A stretch of DNA of 64,000 nucleotides. Origin: Pseudomonas fluorescens (lineage in GTDB: Bacteria; Pseudomonadota; Gammaproteobacteria; Pseudomonadales; Pseudomonadaceae). Below are positions 28,060 to 36,469 of this stretch, one piece after another. Positions within the stretch are counted from its first letter, which is position 1. Each line of letters begins with the position of its first letter. Under the pieces are notes generated by a model. It was not told the origin of the DNA. It made no database searches and saw nothing but the letters and a program-made list of their open reading frames with translations. The stretch is from the NCBI RefSeq assembly GCF_902498065.1, contig NZ_CABVIR010000007.1, positions 186,001 to 250,000 of the forward strand, read 5' to 3'. Position numbers and translations under genes: made by a program.

Positions 28060-28368
28060 TCAGTCGCCAAGGTTATCGCTAACCGAGCCTTGTGCGCACC
28101 ACCCGCAATCAAAGGGTTGACCTATTTTTTCATGACGCCGCAGTGGGTCCATGACCCAGGCGCGTGATTGCCACGGCGGCTGGTGGCGCAGGTGTTGCGT
28201 GTGGCCGCAGGAAAGCTCGGCCACCCAATGCCCGTCCTCGTCCTGATGAAAACCGGTGACCGTTGAGCCTTGCGCTGCATTCCGTCTGTCCGGGTTGTGT
28301 TCGCTTTCGGACGATTGCTTCGCTAAACTTGGCCTTTCTAAATTCTTATGCAAAAGGTCTCGCCCCAT
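28060..28368 (-). CDS. DUF3565 domain-containing protein
   Basis: A 102-residue protein if started at the ATG 28368-28366. The conserved C-terminal core is TGFHQDEDGHWVAELSCGH, then RHQPPWQSRAWV, and a final CGWC pair resembling a small zinc-binding module (Cys-Gly-His and CxxC). The first 35 or so residues are not conserved-looking and a later non-ATG start is possible. The chosen ATG overlaps the slyD ATG on the opposite strand. Function unknown. Confidence 0.7.
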   Translation of the reverse strand: MGRDLLHKNLERPSLAKQSSESEHNPDRRNAAQGSTVTGFHQDEDGHWVAELSCGHTQHLRHQPPWQSRAWVMDPLRRHEKIGQPFDCGWCAQGSVSDNLGD

Positions 28369-28852
28369 GCTGATCGCCGCCAATAAGGCTGTCTCCATCG
28401 ACTATACCCTGACCAACGACGCTGGTGAGGTCATCGACAGCTCCGCCGGCGGCGCGCCGCTGGTCTACCTGCAAGGTGCAGGCAACATCATCCCGGGTCT
28501 GGAAAAGGCTCTGGAAGGCAAAGCAGTCGGCGACGAGCTGACCGTAGCCGTTGAACCTGAAGATGCCTACGGCGAATACGCTGCTGAACTGGTCAGCACT
28601 TTGAGCCGCAGCATGTTCGAAGGCGTCGACGAACTGGAAGTGGGCATGCAGTTCCACGCTTCCGCGCCGGACGGCCAGATGCAGATCGTGACCATTCGCG
28701 ACCTGGACGGCGACGATGTCACCGTCGACGGCAACCACCCGTTGGCCGGTCAGCGCCTGAATTTCCAGGTCAAGATCATCGACATCCGTGATGCCAGCCA
28801 GGAAGAAATCGCTCATGGTCACGTCCATGGCGAAGGTGGCCATCACCACTGA
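28367..28852 (+). CDS. slyD: FKBP-type peptidyl-prolyl isomerase SlyD
   Basis: A 161-residue protein beginning MLIAANKAVSIDYTL; the open frame upstream is antisense to DUF3565. It has the split FKBP domain with insert-in-flap chaperone domain (VEPEDAYGEYAAELV) and a C-terminal His-rich tail (HGHVHGEGGHHH) that in E. coli binds nickel and feeds hydrogenase maturation. It acts as a cytoplasmic folding catalyst and metal chaperone. Confidence 0.94.
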   Translation: MLIAANKAVSIDYTLTNDAGEVIDSSAGGAPLVYLQGAGNIIPGLEKALEGKAVGDELTVAVEPEDAYGEYAAELVSTLSRSMFEGVDELEVGMQFHASAPDGQMQIVTIRDLDGDDVTVDGNHPLAGQRLNFQVKIIDIRDASQEEIAHGHVHGEGGHHH

Positions 28853-28881
28853 TTTTCTGCGCTAAGCTCAGATAACTGGAG

Positions 28882-28903
28882 AGGCGCCCGAGGGCGCCTT
28901 TTT
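28882..28903 (+). terminator. Rho-independent terminator after slyD
   Basis: Arms AGGCGCCC and GGGCGCCT are separated by two bases and followed by TTTTT, 30 bp after the slyD stop. Confidence 0.85.
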
Positions 28904-28974
28904 AGTCCGCGGCTGTCCCTGGCGGCGCCGCCAAGTGGCTGTTTCGAGAAGAACACGGGAATCTGGAGTTCGTC

Positions 28975-29457
28975 ATGAGTGCTTTTCACGACCTTAAATT
29001 AACAGCCCTGGATGGTCAGGAGCTACCTCTGGCACCCTTCAAGGGGCACGTCGTGCTGGTGGTCAACGTCGCCTCCAAATGTGGCTTGACCCCACAGTAC
29101 GCGGCGCTGGAAAACCTCTACCAGCAATACAAAGGTAAAGGCTTCAGCGTGCTGGGCTTGCCGTGCAACCAGTTTGCCGGGCAAGAACCAGGCACCGAGC
29201 AGGAGATCCAGGAATTCTGCAGCCTCAACTATGGCGTGACCTTTCCGTTGTCCAGCAAGCTGGAAGTCAACGGTCATGAACGTCATCAGTTGTATCGCCT
29301 GCTGGCAGGCGAGGGTGCTGAGTTTCCGGGTGACATCACCTGGAACTTCGAAAAATTCCTGCTCGGCAAGGACGGCCGTGTATTGGCGCGATTCTCGCCG
29401 CGTACGGCGCCGGATGATCCGAGCGTCATTCAGGCGATCGAAAAAGCCCTGAGCTGA
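28975..29457 (+). CDS. Glutathione peroxidase family protein
   Basis: A 160-residue thioredoxin-fold peroxidase. The peroxidatic Cys36 is in NVASKCGLTPQY, the active-site Gln and Trp lie in LPCNQFAGQEPG and ITWNFEKFL. It is a Cys-type, non-selenium enzyme that in bacteria often prefers thioredoxin as reductant, which fits with a thioredoxin reductase gene 4 kb away. It reduces hydrogen peroxide and organic peroxides. Confidence 0.93.
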   Translation: MSAFHDLKLTALDGQELPLAPFKGHVVLVVNVASKCGLTPQYAALENLYQQYKGKGFSVLGLPCNQFAGQEPGTEQEIQEFCSLNYGVTFPLSSKLEVNGHERHQLYRLLAGEGAEFPGDITWNFEKFLLGKDGRVLARFSPRTAPDDPSVIQAIEKALS

Positions 29458-29466
29458 TTCCCTATT

Positions 29467-29492
29467 GCAGGAGCCGGCTTGCTGGCTCCTGC
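29467..29492. terminator. Hairpin after the peroxidase gene
   Basis: GCAGGAGCC and GGCTCCTGC form a 9-bp stem with an 8-nt loop, 10 bp after the stop. It is a half-REP-like palindrome followed by a weak T-stretch and could slow or stop transcription. Confidence 0.5.
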
Positions 29493-29600
29493 AGTTTCGT
29501 GTGACTTTTAGATCTTAATCACTGCAATCAATAGTGCTGTTCATTGCGACGGACTCTCCATATTATCGCCGTCATAAAGTCTATTCCCGTGGAGCGTCCC

Positions 29601-30704
29601 ATGCCTGTCAAAGCCCTGTTCAAACCGTTCCACCTCGGCACCCTCGAACTGCCGACCCGTGTCGTCATGGCGCCGATGACCCGCTCGTTCTCGCCGGGTG
29701 GCGTACCTAACTCCAAAGTGGTCGAGTACTACCGTCGTCGCGCCGCCGCCGGCGTTGGTTTGATCATCACCGAAGGCACCACCGTCGGTCACAAAGCCTC
29801 CAACGGCTACCCGAACGTGCCGCATTTCTACGGTGAAGACGCGCTGGCCGGCTGGAAGAAAGTCGTCGACGCGGTGCACGCCGAAGGCGGCAAGATCGTG
29901 CCGCAACTGTGGCATGTCGGCAGCGTGCGTCGCATCGGCACCGAGCCGGATGCCAGCGTGCCGGGTTACGGTCCGTCGGAAAAACTGAAGGACGGCCAGG
30001 TCGTGGTGCACGGCATGACCAAGCAGGATATCCAGGACGTGATCGCCGCGTTCGCCCAGGCTGCCAAGGATGCCCAGAGCATCGGCATGGACGGTGTGGA
30101 AATCCACGGCGCCCACGGCTACCTCGTGGATCAGTTCTTCTGGGAAGGCACCAACCAGCGCACCGACGAATACGGCGGCGACCTGGCCAGTCGTTCGCGT
30201 TTTGCCATCGAACTGATCCAGGCCGTGCGTGCAGCCGTCGGCGAAGGTTTCCCGATCATCTTCCGTTTCTCCCAGTGGAAGCAGCAGGACTATACCGCGC
30301 GTCTGGTGCAAACCCCGGAGGCTTTGGGCGAATTCCTCAAGCCGTTGTCCGACGCCGGCGTGGACATTTTCCACTGCTCGACGCGCCGTTTCTGGGAGCC
30401 GGAGTTCGACGGTTCTGAACTGAACCTGGCGGGCTGGACGCGCAAACTGACCGGCAAGCCGACCATCACCGTGGGCAGCGTCGGCCTGGATGGCGAGTTC
30501 CTGCAGTTCATGGTCAACACCGACAAGATCGCGCAGCCGGCCAGCCTGGAAAAACTGCTGGAGCGTTTGAACAACGACGAGTTCGATCTGGTGGCGGTAG
30601 GGCGTGCGCTGCTGGTGGACCCGGACTGGGCGCAGAAAGTGCGCGACGGTCGTGAGGAAGACATTCTGCCGTTCAGCCGTGAGGCGTTGATGACCTTGGT
30701 CTAA
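29601..30704 (+). CDS. Old-yellow-enzyme family NADH:flavin oxidoreductase
   Basis: A 367-residue FMN-binding TIM-barrel enzyme starting MPVKALFKPFHLG. FMN and substrate residues are seen in RVVMAPMTRSFSPGG, WHVGSVRRIG and EIHGAHGYLVDQFFW, the last holding the His pair that binds the carbonyl of alpha,beta-unsaturated substrates (HxxH rather than HxxN). It likely reduces activated alkenes or nitro compounds with NAD(P)H. It has no close partner gene; the physiological substrate is unknown. Confidence 0.9.
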   Translation: MPVKALFKPFHLGTLELPTRVVMAPMTRSFSPGGVPNSKVVEYYRRRAAAGVGLIITEGTTVGHKASNGYPNVPHFYGEDALAGWKKVVDAVHAEGGKIVPQLWHVGSVRRIGTEPDASVPGYGPSEKLKDGQVVVHGMTKQDIQDVIAAFAQAAKDAQSIGMDGVEIHGAHGYLVDQFFWEGTNQRTDEYGGDLASRSRFAIELIQAVRAAVGEGFPIIFRFSQWKQQDYTARLVQTPEALGEFLKPLSDAGVDIFHCSTRRFWEPEFDGSELNLAGWTRKLTGKPTITVGSVGLDGEFLQFMVNTDKIAQPASLEKLLERLNNDEFDLVAVGRALLVDPDWAQKVRDGREEDILPFSREALMTLV

Positions 30705-30723
30705 GCGGCGACTGGCAAGGCCC

Positions 30724-30798
30724 CATCGCCAGCAGGCTGGCTCCCACATGTTCTGTGTACAGCGCAGACCCCCTGTGGGAGCCAGCCTGCTGGCGATG
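30724..30798. repeat. REP doublet in inverted orientation, perfect 25-bp arms
   Basis: The arms 30724-30748 and 30774-30798 are exact inverted repeats. Here the units run CATCGCC...CCCACA then TGTGGG...GGCGATG, the opposite relative orientation to most other REP pairs in the window. It lies between two convergent genes and may serve as a terminator. Confidence 0.85.
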
Positions 30799-30821
30799 AA
30801 TGACTCAATGTCACCCTGGGC

Positions 30822-31997
30822 TCAGGGCAAGGTGGGTGCATTCGGCACCACCGCCTCCCCAACACAAGCCCCGCGCAACTGCCCCTCAAACTGCTCGATA
30901 ATCGCCGCCCACCCCTGCCGACTCGCATGCTGGCGCGCATTGAGCCTTATGCATCGCAAGGTTTCGCGCTCCTCCAGCAGCCACGCCGCGGCATCGTTGA
31001 ACGCTTCCTCATCCCCCGGCATCGCCAGCACGCCGTTGTAGCCATGGCGTATATGCTGAGCCGCCGCAGCCTGATCGTAGGCCACTACGCCCAACCCTGA
31101 AGCGAGCGCTTCAAGCACCACATTGCCGAACGTTTCGGTCATGCTCGGAAACAAAAACACATCCCCTGACGCATAGTGGCTGGCCAAGGCTTCGCCGCGC
31201 TGTGCGCCACAGAAAATCGCCTCGGGCAGTTCCTGCTCCAGAGCCACTCGTTGCGGACCGTCACCGACGATGATCAGTTTTAAGTTTCGCTGTGGATAAG
31301 TTGCTTTCAGCGTGTCGAAACAGCGTTTGAGCAAACCAAGATTCTTCTCCGGTGCCAGGCGTCCTACGTGGATGACAGCGATGTCCTTCTCACCCAGGCC
31401 CCATTGTTCACGCAACGATTGCAGGCGTTTGGTCGGGTGGAACAACTGACTGTCGACCCCACGGGAAAGCAATGCCAGCCGCTCGAAATGCCGCCGCTCG
31501 AGCTCCAGTCGCTGGCTGACACTTGGCACCAGGGTCAGGGTCGAACGATTGTGAAACCAGCGCAGGTAGTGGGTCAGCAGGCGCGTGAGCAAGCCGAGCC
31601 CGTACTGATTGGAGTATTGCTGGAAATTGGTGTGAAAGCCGCTGACCACCGAAATGCCCAGGCGCCGTGCTGCACGCAACGCGGACAATCCCAGTGGCCC
31701 TTCCGTGGCGATGTACAGCACGTCCGGGCGCTGGCGCTTCCAGCGTCGCAACAGCTTGTGCATCGACGACTGACCCCATTGCAAACCTGGATACCCTGGC
31801 AGCGGCCAGCCCCGACACAGCAGCAACCCATCGTCGCTGCCCAGCTGTTGATCGCAACCTTGCCGCGGCCGCACCAGTTCTACCTGATGGCCGCGCGCGC
31901 GCAAACCGTCGCACAAGCGGCCAAGGGTATTGGCCACGCCGTTGATTTCGGGAGGGTAGGTTTCGGTGATCAGGGTGATATGCAGAGCTGTCGTCAT
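30822..31997 (-). CDS. Glycosyltransferase family 4 (mannosyltransferase-like)
   Basis: A 391-residue GT-B glycosyltransferase starting MTTALHITLI. The N-terminal domain opens with TETYPPEINGVANTLGRL, the acceptor-side glycine-rich region. The C-terminal GT4 domain has HVGRLAPEKNLGLL and the EX7E motif in MTETFGNVVLEALASG. The N-terminal pattern resembles GDP-mannose-dependent alpha-mannosyltransferases, but donor and acceptor cannot be fixed from sequence. It is a lone gene 64 bp downstream of cysZ. Confidence 0.88.
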   Translation of the reverse strand: MTTALHITLITETYPPEINGVANTLGRLCDGLRARGHQVELVRPRQGCDQQLGSDDGLLLCRGWPLPGYPGLQWGQSSMHKLLRRWKRQRPDVLYIATEGPLGLSALRAARRLGISVVSGFHTNFQQYSNQYGLGLLTRLLTHYLRWFHNRSTLTLVPSVSQRLELERRHFERLALLSRGVDSQLFHPTKRLQSLREQWGLGEKDIAVIHVGRLAPEKNLGLLKRCFDTLKATYPQRNLKLIIVGDGPQRVALEQELPEAIFCGAQRGEALASHYASGDVFLFPSMTETFGNVVLEALASGLGVVAYDQAAAAQHIRHGYNGVLAMPGDEEAFNDAAAWLLEERETLRCIRLNARQHASRQGWAAIIEQFEGQLRGACVGEAVVPNAPTLP

Positions 31998-32061
31998 GAC
32001 CTCAGTGTCGGCTGAGGCCATGTCGTCGTTGTGGCGTTTTGATGATGGATTTGTGACCGGC

Positions 32062-32814
32062 TCAGCGTTGCGTCACCAGATTCTCTGCACCGCGCTCACG
32101 CACCCAGAACAATGTCGCGCCCGCCACCGCCGCCGGCATCATCAGAATGTTGACCACCGGAATCAGCAGCACCAGGTAAACACTGCCGCCAAAACTCATG
32201 CTCTGCCAGCGCTTCTCGCGCAGCCAGGCAAGCATCTCGTTCCAGCCGAGTTTGTGGTTGTCCGCCGGGTAGTCGATGTACTGGATCGCCATCATCCACA
32301 CCCCGAACAGCAGCCACAGCGGCGCGGCGATGATGTTTACCACGGGGATGAACGAGAGGATGAACAGCCCGAGCGCCCGCGGCAGGAAGTAGCCGAGCTT
32401 GCGCATCTCCCGAGCCAGGGTGCGCGGGACCATGGCGATCAGTTCGCCCCAACTGAACGCCGGGAAGTCATCGGTGCCACGCACCACCACTTCGACTTTC
32501 TCCGCGAGAAAGCCGTTGAACGGCGCGGCGATGATGTTGGCCAGCATGGTGAAGGTGAAGAACACCATCAACACCACCAGCACCACGAAAATCGGCCACA
32601 GGACATAACTGAGAAAACTCAGCCAGTCGGGCAGGGACGGCATCAGCGTATCGACCCACAGGCTGAATTGATGGCCGGCCAGATAGATCAATCCGACGAA
32701 CAGCACCAGATTGATCGCCAGCGGCAGCAACACGAACAAACGCAGGCTGGGGCTGAGGACCAGCTTGAGGCCTTCGCGCAGGTATTGCGGGCCGGACAGA
32801 ACAGGGGCGGGCAT
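32062..32814 (-). CDS. cysZ: Sulfate transporter CysZ
   Basis: A 250-residue integral membrane protein of the CysZ/EI24 family beginning MPAPVLSGPQYL, with four long hydrophobic regions and characteristic short re-entrant helices (FNGFLAEKVE; IAAPLWLLFGVWMM). CysZ mediates high-affinity sulfate uptake and is regulated by sulfite in E. coli. It complements the sulfate-activation genes cysD and cysNC elsewhere in this window. The ATG at 32814 is chosen because the upstream 31 residues are not hydrophobic or conserved. Confidence 0.9.
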   Translation of the reverse strand: MPAPVLSGPQYLREGLKLVLSPSLRLFVLLPLAINLVLFVGLIYLAGHQFSLWVDTLMPSLPDWLSFLSYVLWPIFVVLVVLMVFFTFTMLANIIAAPFNGFLAEKVEVVVRGTDDFPAFSWGELIAMVPRTLAREMRKLGYFLPRALGLFILSFIPVVNIIAAPLWLLFGVWMMAIQYIDYPADNHKLGWNEMLAWLREKRWQSMSFGGSVYLVLLIPVVNILMMPAAVAGATLFWVRERGAENLVTQR

Positions 32815-32911
32815 ATCGTGCTCCGAGCAGAGGGGAAACGCGCCGACCTTACCGGCTTTGCCTGAAGGGCGAAAGCGCGGTCGCAGTATCGACATCAACT
32901 GTAACAAAGGC

Positions 32912-32925
32912 GCCTATATATAGGC
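32912..32925. promoter_or_regulatory. Perfect palindrome between cysZ and trxB
   Basis: GCCTATATATAGGC is a 14-bp perfect dyad about 100 bp upstream of cysZ and 205 bp upstream of trxB, with a further GCCTAT copy at 32944-32949. It overlaps a likely -10-type TATATA sequence. The regulator is unknown. Confidence 0.35.
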
Positions 32926-33129
32926 TGCAATCGGATAGAGACCGCCTATGAGCTGGATTGTTAAACCGTATTTCCTTAATCTTCGCCCCCTCGATACGCT
33001 GCACCCAATCTTTTTACAGGACTGTCGAGTTCAAGCCTTCCCCAAGTGCTTTCAACAGTCCTTTTTTATTCCCGCCGGCAACCCGGCGTTCCGCGCCAGG
33101 TGTTTCGGGCCGGTCAACAGGAGCAGGTC

Positions 33130-34092
33130 ATGTCTGAAGTCCGTCATTCGCGAGTGATTATTCTCGGTTCCGGCCCTGCCGGTTACAGCGCCGCGGTCTA
33201 TGCCGCCCGTGCCAACCTCAAGCCTTTGCTGATTACCGGCATGCAAGCCGGCGGTCAACTGACCACCACCACCGAAGTCGATAACTGGCCGGGCGACGTC
33301 CACGGTCTGACCGGCCCGGCGTTGATGGAGCGGATGCGTGAGCACGCCGAGCGCTTTGAAACCGAGATCGTTTTCGATCACATCAATGCCGTGGACTTCG
33401 CTGCCAAGCCGTACACCCTGACCGGTGACAGCGCGACGTACACCTGCGACGCCCTGATCATCGCCACCGGCGCCAGCGCTCGCTACCTGGGCCTGCCATC
33501 GGAAGAAGCGTTCATGGGCAAAGGCGTTTCGGCCTGCGCGACCTGCGACGGTTTCTTCTATCGCAACAAGCCAGTGGCCGTGGTCGGTGGCGGTAACACC
33601 GCTGTCGAAGAAGCGCTGTACCTGGCCAACATCGCCAGCACCGTGACCCTGATCCACCGTCGCGAGACTTTCCGCGCCGAGAAGATCCTGATCGACAAGC
33701 TCAATGCCCGCGTTGCCGAAGGCAAGATCATCCTGAAACTGAACTCGAACCTGGACGAAGTCCTGGGCGACAACATGGGCGTTACCGGTGCTCGCCTGAA
33801 GAACAACGACGGCAGCTTCGACGAGCTGAAAGTCGACGGCGTGTTCATTGCCATCGGCCACACCCCGAACACCTCGTTGTTCGAAGGCCAACTGACGTTG
33901 AAAGACGGCTATCTGGTGGTGCAGGGCGGCCGTGAAGGCAACGCTACCGCGACTAACATCGAAGGCATCTTCGCGGCCGGCGACGTGGCTGACCACGTTT
34001 ACCGTCAGGCGATCACCTCGGCCGGTGCTGGCTGCATGGCTGCACTGGATGCCGAGCGTTATCTGGACGACCTGCAGAACGCCAAGTTCTGA
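33130..34092 (+). CDS. trxB: Thioredoxin-disulfide reductase
   Basis: A 320-residue FAD/NADPH enzyme starting MSEVRHSRVI. The FAD GxGxxG is ILGSGPAGYSAA, the redox pair is CATC at residues 136-139, the NADPH site is VVGGGNTAVEEAL, and FAAGDVADHVYRQ closes the FAD domain. It keeps thioredoxin reduced in the cytoplasm. The 222 bp between cysZ and trxB hold its promoter. A terminator follows. Confidence 0.96.
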   Translation: MSEVRHSRVIILGSGPAGYSAAVYAARANLKPLLITGMQAGGQLTTTTEVDNWPGDVHGLTGPALMERMREHAERFETEIVFDHINAVDFAAKPYTLTGDSATYTCDALIIATGASARYLGLPSEEAFMGKGVSACATCDGFFYRNKPVAVVGGGNTAVEEALYLANIASTVTLIHRRETFRAEKILIDKLNARVAEGKIILKLNSNLDEVLGDNMGVTGARLKNNDGSFDELKVDGVFIAIGHTPNTSLFEGQLTLKDGYLVVQGGREGNATATNIEGIFAAGDVADHVYRQAITSAGAGCMAALDAERYLDDLQNAKF

Positions 34093-34104
34093 GAGCGTTG
34101 AAAT

Positions 34105-34132
34105 GAAAAAACCGGCTTCGGCCGGTTTTTTT
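34105..34132 (+). terminator. Rho-independent terminator after trxB
   Basis: ACCGGC-TTCG-GCCGGT with a stable TTCG tetraloop, flanked by A- and T-tracts, 12 bp after the trxB stop. Confidence 0.9.
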
Positions 34133-34165
34133 GTGCCCACAGAAAGTGCGGCCAACACAAACCCT

Positions 34166-34247
34166 TGTGGGAGCTAGCCTGCTAGCGATGGTGTGTCAGT
34201 CACATCAATGGAGCTGACACACCATCGCTAGCAGGCTAGCTCCCACA
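34166..34247. repeat. REP doublet with perfect 34-bp arms
   Basis: Arms 34166-34199 and 34214-34247 are exact inverted repeats separated by 14 bp. The homology extends beyond the usual REP core (TGTGGGAGCTAGCCTGCTAG) to include the normally variable inner stretch GGTGTGTCAG, so the pair can fold into one very long hairpin. It lies between trxB and gabT, which converge. Confidence 0.9.
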
Positions 34248-34268
34248 GGGACTGCATGGGCTTTAAGT

Positions 34269-35519
34269 TCAGACTAGTTTCTTCAGACACACCTCGAGGA
34301 TGTCCAGACCTTCCTCCAGTACGGTAGCCTCGGTGGTCAATGGCGCCAGCAGCCGAATGATATGGCGCGACTTGCCGCTGGGCATCAGCAGCAATCCCGC
34401 CTCGCGCGCCAGGGCCAGCAGTTGGGTCAACTGCGCCGGGGCCGGTGTACCGTCGGCATGGGCCAGTTCGATGCCGCGCATGGCGCCCACGCCGGTCAGC
34501 CGTCCGAGAAAGGGTGAAATCCTGTTGGCGCGCCAGGCGTCGTAGCGACTGACAATCGCTTCTTCCTGTTGCACGCCCCACGCGTGCAGGTTGGCGTCGG
34601 TCATTTCATCCAGCGTCGCCAACGCAGCGGCGCAAGCGATCGGATTGCCCGAGTAAGTGCCGCCCAGTCCGCCCTTGGGCAAGGTGTCGAGCAGTGTCTT
34701 GCGCCCCACCACCGCACCCAGCGGTACGCCGCCGGCGATGCTTTTGGCCAGCAGGATCAGGTCGGGTTCGATACCCAGTCGCGAGAACGCAAACCGCTGG
34801 CCGGTGCGGCCGAAACCGGACTGGATTTCATCGGCGATCAGCAGGATGTTCTTTTCATCACAGAACTTGCGCAAGGCCTGTGCGAACGCCACGTCCATCG
34901 CCAGGAAGCCCGCTTCGCCCTGCACCGGTTCGACGATAAAACATGCCACGTCGTCGACATCGATCTCGACGCTGAACAGCCGATCCATCGCCTTCAACGC
35001 TTCGGCGCAGGTCACGCCGTTGTCCTTGCTCGGGTAGGGCAAGTGGAACACCGGACCGGGCAGCACGCCGACTTTCTGCTTGTAAGGCGCGACTTTGCCA
35101 TTGAGGTTGAGGGTGGCAAGGGTGCGACCGTGGAAGGCGCCGTCGAAAGCGATGACGGCCGTGCGACCGGTCGCGCCACGGACGATCTTCAGGGCGTTTT
35201 CCGCCGCTTCCGCGCCGCTGTTGGTGAGCATGCCGCTGACCGGGTAATCCACCGGAATGAACGCGGTCAGTCGCTCCATGAGTTCGAGATAGGGCACATG
35301 CGGGGCGGCGTTGAACGCGTAGTGCGTCAGCCGGGTGGCTTGTTCGCGAATGGCCTCGACGATGCGCGGGTGGCAATGGCCAAGGTTCAGCACGCCGATG
35401 CCGCCGACAAAGTCGATGTAGCGTTTGCCCTCGGTGTCCCAGACCTCGGCATTTTTGCCATGGCTGAGAGTGACGGGGTGCACGATGTTGATCGACTGGC
35501 TGATGGTTTCGCTGCTCAT
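34269..35519 (-). CDS. gabT: 4-aminobutyrate aminotransferase family protein
   Basis: A 416-residue class III PLP aminotransferase closely resembling GabT throughout: DFVGGIGVLNLGHCHP, GAFHGRTLATL, the cofactor Asp in LIADEIQSGFGRTG, and the PLP Lys259 in LLLAKSIAGGVPLG. It would transfer the amino group of GABA or a similar omega-amino acid to 2-oxoglutarate. gabD is not adjacent, so this may be a second GabT-like enzyme with another substrate such as 5-aminovalerate. Confidence 0.85.
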   Translation of the reverse strand: MSSETISQSINIVHPVTLSHGKNAEVWDTEGKRYIDFVGGIGVLNLGHCHPRIVEAIREQATRLTHYAFNAAPHVPYLELMERLTAFIPVDYPVSGMLTNSGAEAAENALKIVRGATGRTAVIAFDGAFHGRTLATLNLNGKVAPYKQKVGVLPGPVFHLPYPSKDNGVTCAEALKAMDRLFSVEIDVDDVACFIVEPVQGEAGFLAMDVAFAQALRKFCDEKNILLIADEIQSGFGRTGQRFAFSRLGIEPDLILLAKSIAGGVPLGAVVGRKTLLDTLPKGGLGGTYSGNPIACAAALATLDEMTDANLHAWGVQQEEAIVSRYDAWRANRISPFLGRLTGVGAMRGIELAHADGTPAPAQLTQLLALAREAGLLLMPSGKSRHIIRLLAPLTTEATVLEEGLDILEVCLKKLV

Positions 35520-35666
35520 GGATGACCGACTCTGAAGAAGGGATACTTCTTTTTATCTAAGCCGTGAGCAGTGGTGCCGGGCAAACGAAATAAAGTTGCC
35601 GGGTCAATCTTAAAAGTCGGGATGTGCTCTGAGCGTTGTGCAAAATACTTCGAAACAACGCAGACC

Positions 35667-35756
35667 CCTTGCAGGAGCCGGCTTGCCGGCGATGGCGTCT
35701 TCGAAGGCGATGCACGACTCGAGGGACCCATCGCCGGCAAGCCGGCTCCTGCAAGG
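35667..35756. repeat. REP doublet with perfect 29-bp arms
   Basis: Arms 35667-35695 and 35728-35756 are exact inverted repeats with core CAGGAGCCGGCTTGCCGGCG, a different sequence variant from the GTGGGAGC family, around a 32-bp spacer. It lies between gabT and the HopJ-domain gene. Confidence 0.9.
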
Positions 35757-35773
35757 TTGGTGTCAGTCAGAAA

Positions 35774-36112
35774 TCAGCGGCGGGTCAGTGGTTGTTCAGT
35801 GAATTTCACGCCGGCCAAACCGTGAGTAATCAACGCACGGATGTTGCCGTGATCGCTGCCGTCGGGGGTGGCCACGACGGAGCGGTAATGCTCGCCAAAC
35901 GCCAACAGCGCTTCTTCATCGCTCAACCCTTCCAGCAACGCCAGACCCAGGGTCTTGCACGAACCTTCGTTTTGCCCGGCCGCATTTTCCACGCCGCCGT
36001 TGTTGAAGGCCTGAGGCTGGTAATCGTAGCCTGCGGCGATGAACGCCAGGGTGTCGGCAAAAACGTGTTCGCCGCTCTTGAGGCTGGCGCGCAGGGTGTT
36101 CAAATCACTCAT
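35774..36112 (-). CDS. HopJ-domain protein (PF08888 family)
   Basis: A 112-residue small acidic protein with the family segments GEHVFADTLAFIAAGYDYQP, AFNNGGVENAAGQNEGSCK and DGSDHGNIRALITHG. The family was named after a P. syringae type III effector candidate, but it is widespread in non-pathogens and no secretion system is present here, so a housekeeping role is more likely. Its start overlaps the end of the DUF1244 gene by 8 nt. Confidence 0.85.
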   Translation of the reverse strand: MSDLNTLRASLKSGEHVFADTLAFIAAGYDYQPQAFNNGGVENAAGQNEGSCKTLGLALLEGLSDEEALLAFGEHYRSVVATPDGSDHGNIRALITHGLAGVKFTEQPLTRR

Positions 36113-36401
36113 TGGGTTTTCCTTTGGCGAACGCCGCTTGTTGGTCGGCGCTGGCTTCTTGCTGGTATTGGGCTTTCCACTCGGCGTACGGCATGCCGTA
36201 GACGACTTCGCGGGCGTCGTCGAGGCTGACCTCGATCTGGCGTTCGTCAGCCGCGGCCTTGTACCACTTGGACAGGCAGTTGCGGCAGAAACCCGAGAGG
36301 TTCATCAGGTCGATGTTCTGCACATCCTTGCGGCTGTCCAGGTGCGCGACCAGCCGGCGGAAGGCGGCGGCTTCAAGTTCGAGGCGTTGTTGATCGTTCA
36401 T
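36105..36401 (-). CDS. DUF1244 domain-containing protein
   Basis: A 98-residue protein. The DUF1244 core includes FRRLVAHLDSRKDVQNIDLM and LSGFCRNCLSKWYKAAADE, with a CxxC pair. The family is mostly helical and of unknown function. It is coupled to the downstream HopJ-domain gene (8-nt overlap) and lies 68 bp behind folX, so it may be the tail of the pterin operon. Confidence 0.87.
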   Translation of the reverse strand: MNDQQRLELEAAAFRRLVAHLDSRKDVQNIDLMNLSGFCRNCLSKWYKAAADERQIEVSLDDAREVVYGMPYAEWKAQYQQEASADQQAAFAKGKPNE

Positions 36402-36469
36402 GGCGGGCTCTGTGCAATCGAATCGTGGCGCGGATGATAAAAGTCTGGCGCACGATGCGCCAGACGCGG

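Noticed and set aside
35774..36112. HopJ homology read as a type III effector
   Set aside because: No type III genes, hrp box or secretion signature are nearby, and the family is common in non-pathogens. It is reported only as a domain name.
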